This document shows, piece after piece, positions 5,281 through 9,196 of a stretch of DNA of 9,196 nucleotides. The position numbers and the translations under genes were made by a program. The notes under the pieces are model-generated. The model saw only the letters and a program-made list of their open reading frames with translations, searched no databases and had not been told where the DNA came from. Each line of letters begins with the position of its first letter. Position 1 is the first letter of the stretch. Origin of the DNA: an uncultured Clostridia bacterium (GTDB taxonomy: Bacteria > Bacillota > Clostridia > TANB77 > CAG-508); NCBI GenBank assembly GCA_944391155.1, contig CALXSO010000105.1, positions 1 to 9,196 of the forward strand, read 5' to 3'.

Positions 5281-6684
5281 TTAGCTTAAATTATTTACTA
5301 AATTTTTGAATTTGCGTCCTCTATCAGCAAAGTCCTTAAACATATCAAAACTAGCACTTGCTGGAGAGAATAATACAACCTGACCAGGTTTTGCTGATTT
5401 TCTAGCTATTTCTATAGTATTTTCTAAACTGTCACACATGTAAATATCTAATTTTTTGTTTTCATTTTCTAATTCTTTTTTTACTGCTTCAAATATTTTT
5501 CCTGCAGTTTGACCAATAAGGATTAGTGTTTTTACTTTATTTACAAGTGTTTTAGCAAGAGGTGTGTAGTCAAGGTTTTTATCATATCCACCTGCAATTA
5601 AGACTATATCTTCATCAAATGCATTTAATCCAGATAAAGTTCTACTAGGTGATGAACTTGCAGAATCATTATACCATTTTACATTATCTAATTCTTTTAC
5701 AAATTCAATACGATGTTCTACTGGTTTGAATTTCTTTATAGCTTTAACGGCCACATTTTCATCTACCAATGTATCTGTTGCTGCCAATGCTGTGGCTATG
5801 TTTTGATAATTGTGATTTCCTCTTAAAATAACATCTTTTGTATCTATAATATGTGTTCTTACTTTGTCTTCGCATTTTTTTATTATATTTTCATCAACAA
5901 TAAAACCGTTATCTAATTTTTCCTTACTACTGAAGAAAACTACTTTTCCCTTTACTTCTTTAGCACAATTTCTTGTTATCTCATTATCGAAATTTAATAC
6001 AACTATTCCTTTTTCGCTTTGATATTTAAAAATATTTTTCTTGGCTTCTATATATTCTTCATAGTCTTTATGTATATTTAAATGATTTGGAGTAATATTA
6101 GTAATAACTGCAATATCTGGGCTAATTTCCATTCCCATTAATTGAAAACTACTTAATTCTAGCACAACATAATCTTCTGGTGTCATTTCAGATAATCTGG
6201 TAAATAGTGGTGTTCCAATGTTTCCTCCTAAAAATACATTAAATCCTGCTTCTTTTAAAATGGCATATATTAAACTTGTTGTAGTAGTTTTACCATCACT
6301 TCCTGTTATTCCTATTATTTTCGATGGACACATTTTCATTAGTAGTTCTACTTCTGAAGTAACAATTGCTCCTCTTGATGCTTCATTTTCTAGTTCAGGT
6401 TTAGTTGGCAAACAACTTGGTGAACGGAAAATTATATCAAACCCTATTAATTTTTCTAAAGAGTTTTCACCAAATGAAAATTTAAAATTATAATTTGTAA
6501 TTTTATCAATTATATCTTTTGGTATTTTTTCAATATTTCTATCGTCAAATACTGTAACATTTGCTTTCTTTTCATATAAATAGTCTAATAATGGCAAATT
6601 ACTGACACCTAATCCTATAATTGCTACTTTTCTAAATTGAATATAATTGTTAAATTCTTCTAATTTTTCATTTCTATAAGGCAT
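5281..6684 (-). CDS. murD: UDP-N-acetylmuramoylalanine--D-glutamate ligase
   Basis: MurD adds D-glutamate to UDP-MurNAc-L-Ala using ATP in the cytosolic stage of peptidoglycan synthesis. The N-terminal UDP-binding Rossmann domain has VAIIGLGVSN (residues 20-29). The ATP-binding central domain has the P-loop GITGSDGKTTTT (125-136), ELSSFQL, NITPNHLNIH and YIEAKKNIF, whose first lysine (about 215) corresponds to the carbamylated lysine. HNYQN (291-295) and EHRIEF (323-328) open the C-terminal ligase domain, followed by NDSASSSPSRT and FSPASASFDMFKDFADRGR. Length 467 is normal. I choose ATG 6684 because AGAAGG precedes it by about 8 bases; the in-frame ATG at 6702 has no ribosome binding site. 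The gene is not in a dcw cluster: no other mur, fts or mra gene is adjacent, and its upstream neighbour is divergent. Confidence 0.95.
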   Translation of the reverse strand: MPYRNEKLEEFNNYIQFRKVAIIGLGVSNLPLLDYLYEKKANVTVFDDRNIEKIPKDIIDKITNYNFKFSFGENSLEKLIGFDIIFRSPSCLPTKPELENEASRGAIVTSEVELLMKMCPSKIIGITGSDGKTTTTSLIYAILKEAGFNVFLGGNIGTPLFTRLSEMTPEDYVVLELSSFQLMGMEISPDIAVITNITPNHLNIHKDYEEYIEAKKNIFKYQSEKGIVVLNFDNEITRNCAKEVKGKVVFFSSKEKLDNGFIVDENIIKKCEDKVRTHIIDTKDVILRGNHNYQNIATALAATDTLVDENVAVKAIKKFKPVEHRIEFVKELDNVKWYNDSASSSPSRTLSGLNAFDEDIVLIAGGYDKNLDYTPLAKTLVNKVKTLILIGQTAGKIFEAVKKELENENKKLDIYMCDSLENTIEIARKSAKPGQVVLFSPASASFDMFKDFADRGRKFKNLVNNLS

Positions 6685-6865
6685 TTTTTTTCCTTCTTTC
6701 ATAATAAATTATATATTATTCTATGTCTTTTTTTTATATGTGTTATATTTGTTAAATCCACAAGTTATATTATATATCAAAAAAAAATAAAAAACAATTT
6801 TTTATGTATATTTTTTTCTTTTTGGCGAAAAATAATTTTAGATTTGATTAGGAGGTGCTTTTATA

Positions 6866-6955
6866 ATGGGAAAGAAAAATAAAGAAAATAATAGAAATAA
6901 TAACAATAATAAAAATAACAATAATAATCAAAGTAATGAAAATTCATCAAAATAG
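6866..6955 (+). CDS. Asparagine-rich miniprotein, 28 residues
   Basis: ATG 6866 follows a full AGGAGGT (6850-6856) at 9 bases, and the frame runs 28 codons to TAG: it opens MGKKNKENNR, passes through runs of five and four Asn, and ends SNENSSK. Fourteen of 28 residues are Asn and five are Lys, with no hydrophobic residue after Met1, so it should be fully disordered and soluble. A strong bidirectional terminator follows at 7007, giving a complete small transcription unit convergent with hydA and divergent from murD. The family is unknown. The MGKK start and highly hydrophilic content recall tiny spore-core or nucleic-acid-associated proteins, but no assignment is possible. Low sequence complexity leaves some chance that the frame is fortuitous; the ribosome binding site argues against this. 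Confidence 0.6.
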   Translation: MGKKNKENNRNNNNNKNNNNNQSNENSSK

Positions 6956-7006
6956 TTTAAAATTAATATCTTACTAGACTGATTTTTGAAATATTGTTAT
7001 GTATTG

Positions 7007-7050
7007 CAAAAAAGAGGTAATTTATTATTTAAATCATTACCTCTTTTTTG
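7007..7050. terminator. Bidirectional terminator between the miniprotein gene and hydA
   Basis: CAAAAAAGAGGTAAT (7007-7021) and ATTACCTCTTTTTTG (7036-7050) form a perfect 15-bp stem with a 14-base loop. Six A on the left and six T on the right give a U-run in both directions. It lies about 50 bases after the miniprotein stop on the plus strand and about 63 bases after the hydA stop on the minus strand. Confidence 0.85.
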
Positions 7051-7113
7051 TATGAGAAACAATATTTTTTTTAATTATATATGTTTTTTCTGTTTCTATA
7101 TTTGTTTTTTTTA

Positions 7114-8868
7114 TTAATCAATTCTATATTTTTCTCTTTTTGTATATTTAGTATGTAACAACTTTTCAGCTCTATAGCTTCCAGGTTTTTCCAAATATTC
7201 ATTGTAAATCTTTTTTATTACAGGATTTTCATGTGATTTTCTTATACTGCTTTTTTCATCAATACTATATAAACTATTTGCTCTTAATTTTTGAACATCT
7301 ACTTCTGCTCTAATTTTTGAATGTTTTATTGGTTGACCACCACCCATTATACATCCGCCAGGGCATGCCATTATTTCAACGAATTGATAATTAGCTTTTC
7401 CTGATTTTATTTCTTCTAATATTTGTTTCGCATTTGACAAACCACTTGCTGCTACCACACTTATTGGCTTGCCTGCAATTGTAACAGTTGCTCTTTTAAT
7501 TCCTTGACTTCCTCTAACTTGTTTAAAGTCTATTTTTGGCAAATCCTCACCTGTTAGTATGTCTTCTGCGGTTCTTAAAGCTGCTTCCATAACGCCTCCT
7601 GTTACTCCAAATATTGCGGCAGCACCTGTTGCTTCTCCCATTGGATCATCAAAAGTACTATCATCAAGCTTTTCAAAATCAATATTTGCTTGTTTTATCA
7701 TTCTTGACAATTCTCGTGTTGTTATTATGTTGTCAACATCATATAATCCATTTTCCTTCATTTCAGGACGTTTGCTTTCAAATTTCTTTGCAATACATGG
7801 CATTACTGATACTGTATAAATTTTTTCTGGATCTATACCTTCCTTTTGTGCATAATATGTTTTTAAAATAGCCCCAAACATTTGGTGTGGCGATTTACAA
7901 CTAGATAAATGTGATAATAATTCAGGATAATTCATTTCAATATATTTTATCCATCCAGGACAACAAGATGTAAGCATAGGTAATTCATCATGTTTTTTAA
8001 ATCTTTCTACAAATTCGTTCGCTTCCTCCATTATTGTAAAATCTGCACCAGTATTTGTATCAAAAACTTTATCAAATCCTAATCTTTTTAACGCTGTTAC
8101 CATTTTTCCTGTTACGTTTGTGCCTATTGGCATTCCAAATTCTTCTCCTAATGCTACTCGTACTGCTGGTGCTGTTTGTACTAATACAACTGTATCTGGA
8201 TCTTTTAATTTTACCCATACATCATTTATCGTTTCTTTTTCGTGTAAAGCTCCTGTTGGACATGCTTCTATACACTGGCCACAAAATGTGCAGTTTACAT
8301 CATTTAAACTATGGTCTCCAACTGTTGATATACAAGATTCAAAACCTCTATTTATGCAATCGATTGCACCTATTTCTTGTACATTTTTACATGCAGCAAC
8401 ACATCTTCTACATAGAATACATTTGTTAAAATCTCTAACTATTGATGGAGATAAGTCATCGATTTTGTGTTCTGTTCTTTCTCCTTCGAATTCAATATTA
8501 AGTACATTAAATTTTGTTGCTAAAACTTGTAATTCACAATTTCCAGAACGAGTACATGTTAGGCAGTCTTTAGAATGGTTTGAAATAATTAAGTCTAATA
8601 TTACATGTCTTGCTTCTAGTACATTTGGTGTATGTGTGCGTACAACCATCCCTTCTTCTACTTTTTGAATACATGAAGTTGCAAAGCCTTTTCTTCCTTC
8701 GACCTCTACAATACACATTCTACAGTCTCCTACTTCATTTATTTCTTTTAAGAAACATAGTGTTGGGATATCGATTCCGGCTTGTTTAGCAGCTTGTAAT
8801 ATTGTTGTACCTTCTGGTACTGTTACATTTTGATCATCTATGGTTAGATTTATCATTCTACTTTCCAT
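7114..8868 (-). CDS. hydA: [FeFe]-hydrogenase catalytic subunit (HydA type)
   Basis: HydA reduces protons to H2, or the reverse, at the H-cluster in the cytoplasm. Numbering from the ATG at 8868 (584 residues): an N-terminal [2Fe-2S] ferredoxin domain with Cys38, 49, 52 and 66; a His-Cys3 [4Fe-4S] site with His98, Cys102, 105 and 111; two [4Fe-4S] motifs, CILCRRCVAAC (150-160) and CTFCGQCIEACP (193-204). The H-cluster domain has L1 TSCCPGW (300-306; Cys302 proton relay, Cys303 ligand), L2 MPCIAKKFE with Cys358, and L3 ACPGGCIMGGGQP with Cys502 and 506. The small-subunit motif ends the protein (NPVIKKIYNEYLEKPGS). All expected ligands are present. ATG 8868 is preferred: GAGAG lies 6 bases before it, whereas the ATG at 8874 abuts that motif. 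The HydB-type tail upstream on the same strand suggests an NAD(P)-linked, possibly bifurcating, complex. Maturation genes hydE, hydF and hydG are not in the window. Confidence 0.96.
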   Translation of the reverse strand: MESRMINLTIDDQNVTVPEGTTILQAAKQAGIDIPTLCFLKEINEVGDCRMCIVEVEGRKGFATSCIQKVEEGMVVRTHTPNVLEARHVILDLIISNHSKDCLTCTRSGNCELQVLATKFNVLNIEFEGERTEHKIDDLSPSIVRDFNKCILCRRCVAACKNVQEIGAIDCINRGFESCISTVGDHSLNDVNCTFCGQCIEACPTGALHEKETINDVWVKLKDPDTVVLVQTAPAVRVALGEEFGMPIGTNVTGKMVTALKRLGFDKVFDTNTGADFTIMEEANEFVERFKKHDELPMLTSCCPGWIKYIEMNYPELLSHLSSCKSPHQMFGAILKTYYAQKEGIDPEKIYTVSVMPCIAKKFESKRPEMKENGLYDVDNIITTRELSRMIKQANIDFEKLDDSTFDDPMGEATGAAAIFGVTGGVMEAALRTAEDILTGEDLPKIDFKQVRGSQGIKRATVTIAGKPISVVAASGLSNAKQILEEIKSGKANYQFVEIMACPGGCIMGGGQPIKHSKIRAEVDVQKLRANSLYSIDEKSSIRKSHENPVIKKIYNEYLEKPGSYRAEKLLHTKYTKREKYRID

Positions 8869-8893
8869 ATGCATCTCTCTTTCTTTTTATATA

Positions 8894-8979
8894 ATTTTTG
8901 TTTTACTTTTTGTATGTAATTTATATTTTCTGTTTTATTTTTGTTTTACTTTTTGTATGTAATTTATATTTTCTGTTTT
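8894..8979. repeat. Perfect tandem duplication of a 43-bp unit
   Basis: Copy one is 8894-8936 and copy two 8937-8979, identical throughout; each contains GTTTTACTTTTTGTATGTAA. It lies in the gap between the HydB-type gene and hydA and starts 20 bases before the hydA ribosome binding site region. On the minus strand the sequence is A-rich, with no obvious promoter. Confidence 0.9.
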
Positions 8980-9007
8980 TTGAGTTGATTTTTGTGTGTT
9001 TTTTTGA

Positions 9008-9055
9008 GGTCCGTCCCCAAAATCCCTTCTAGGAGGGATTTTAAGGACCGTCCCT
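9008..9055. repeat. REP/MITE-like palindromic repeat overlapping a stop codon
   Basis: GGTCCGTCCC (9008-9017) and GGACCGTCCC (9045-9054) flank a 24-base near-perfect palindrome: AAAATCCCTTCT (9019-9030) with AGGAGGGATTTT (9031-9042), one G-U pair. GGTCC (9008-9012) can also pair with GGACC (9045-9049). On the minus strand both flanks carry GGGACGG, a motif common in dispersed repeats of Firmicutes. The GC content is far above its surroundings. The repeat touches the TAG (9056-9054) of the HydB-type gene. No U-run follows, so it is not a standard terminator. Confidence 0.7.
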
Positions 9056-9196
9056 AATTCCCTATTGCGTGGAATGGGCAACTTGTTAAACATGTTCCGC
9101 ATTTTATACATTTGTCTTGATTTATTACTCTTTTTTCTCTTGCTTCTCCTTCTATTGCTTGTACTGGGCAATGTTTTTGGCATAGTCCACAGCCTT
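9054..9196 (-). CDS. hydB: C-terminal end of a NuoF/HydB-type hydrogenase or NADH dehydrogenase subunit (partial)
   Basis: The frame from the window edge (first full codon 9194) to TAG at 9056-9054 encodes 46 residues holding two [4Fe-4S] motifs: CGLCQKHCPVQAIEG and, after VINQDKC, IKCGTCLTSCPFHAI. This double-cluster ferredoxin tail is the C-terminus of the NuoF-like flavoprotein subunit that binds FMN and NAD(P)H in multimeric [FeFe]-hydrogenases and related dehydrogenases. Its position directly upstream of hydA supports HydB. It would pass electrons between NAD(P)H and the HydA iron-sulfur chain. The ending after FHAIGN is slightly short and its stop lies at the edge of a palindromic repeat, which may have trimmed the tail. 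The flavin and NAD domains lie outside the window. Confidence 0.85.
   Translation of the reverse strand, partial: GCGLCQKHCPVQAIEGEAREKRVINQDKCIKCGTCLTSCPFHAIGN

Noticed and set aside
7559..8668. Several plus-strand open frames of 85-182 codons across hydA
   Set aside because: They are antisense shadows of a strongly conserved coding sequence, without ribosome binding sites.
8935..9183. An 82-codon minus-strand frame rich in Lys/Arg/Ser
   Set aside because: It overlaps the cysteine-motif frame of the HydB-type tail, runs through the palindromic and tandem repeats, and its composition is not protein-like.

Overview
The window is AT-rich, low-GC DNA with near-canonical AGGAGG-type ribosome binding sites. 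It encodes a YtvI-type sporulation membrane protein, an anaerobe-type [FeFe] hydrogenase and the end of its flavin/iron-sulfur partner. This points to an anaerobic, probably spore-forming member of the Clostridia; genus cannot be called from the sequence. Two single-base frameshifts lie within the first 600 bases (one in an unknown minus-strand gene, one in guaA), so this end is either decaying or contains base-calling or assembly errors.

Layout. 1-137 (-): frameshifted, edge-truncated start of an unknown gene. 306-1845 (+): guaA (GMP synthase), complete except for one extra base near 585, followed by a strong hairpin terminator. 1899-2285 (-): unknown 128-residue protein. 2286-2581: non-coding, with a good minus-strand promoter, an orphan ribosome binding site and two inverted repeats. 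2582-3679 (-): ytvI-like permease-family protein. 3883-4332 (-): cysteine-rich two-CBS-domain protein. 4438-5088 (-): Asn/Tyr-rich and Pro/Gly-rich protein with a conserved-looking helical core. 5191-5275: compact, GC-rich element enclosed by a long inverted repeat. 5281-6684 (-): murD. 6866-6955 (+): tiny protein that is half asparagine. 7007-7050: bidirectional terminator. 7114-8868 (-): [FeFe]-hydrogenase catalytic subunit. 8894-8979: 43-bp perfect tandem duplication. 9008-9055: REP/MITE-like palindromic repeat. 9054-9196 (-): C-terminal end of a NuoF/HydB-type subunit with two [4Fe-4S] motifs.

How the genes fit together. The right end is an electron-transfer operon: the HydB-type tail followed on the same strand by HydA is the arrangement of NAD(P)-linked, often electron-bifurcating, multimeric hydrogenases, which couple hydrogen production to ferredoxin and NADH. 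The middle is a run of separate minus-strand genes with cell-envelope or spore flavour (murD, ytvI-like, a low-complexity protein that could be a coat component). guaA is a stand-alone purine gene. No phage, CRISPR array, transposase, rRNA or tRNA gene was seen. The most unusual items are the enclosed structured element after murD, the hairpin sitting between the guaA ribosome binding site and its start codon, the cysteine-rich CBS protein, the asparagine-rich miniprotein, and the palindromic repeat that supplies the stop codon of the HydB-type gene.
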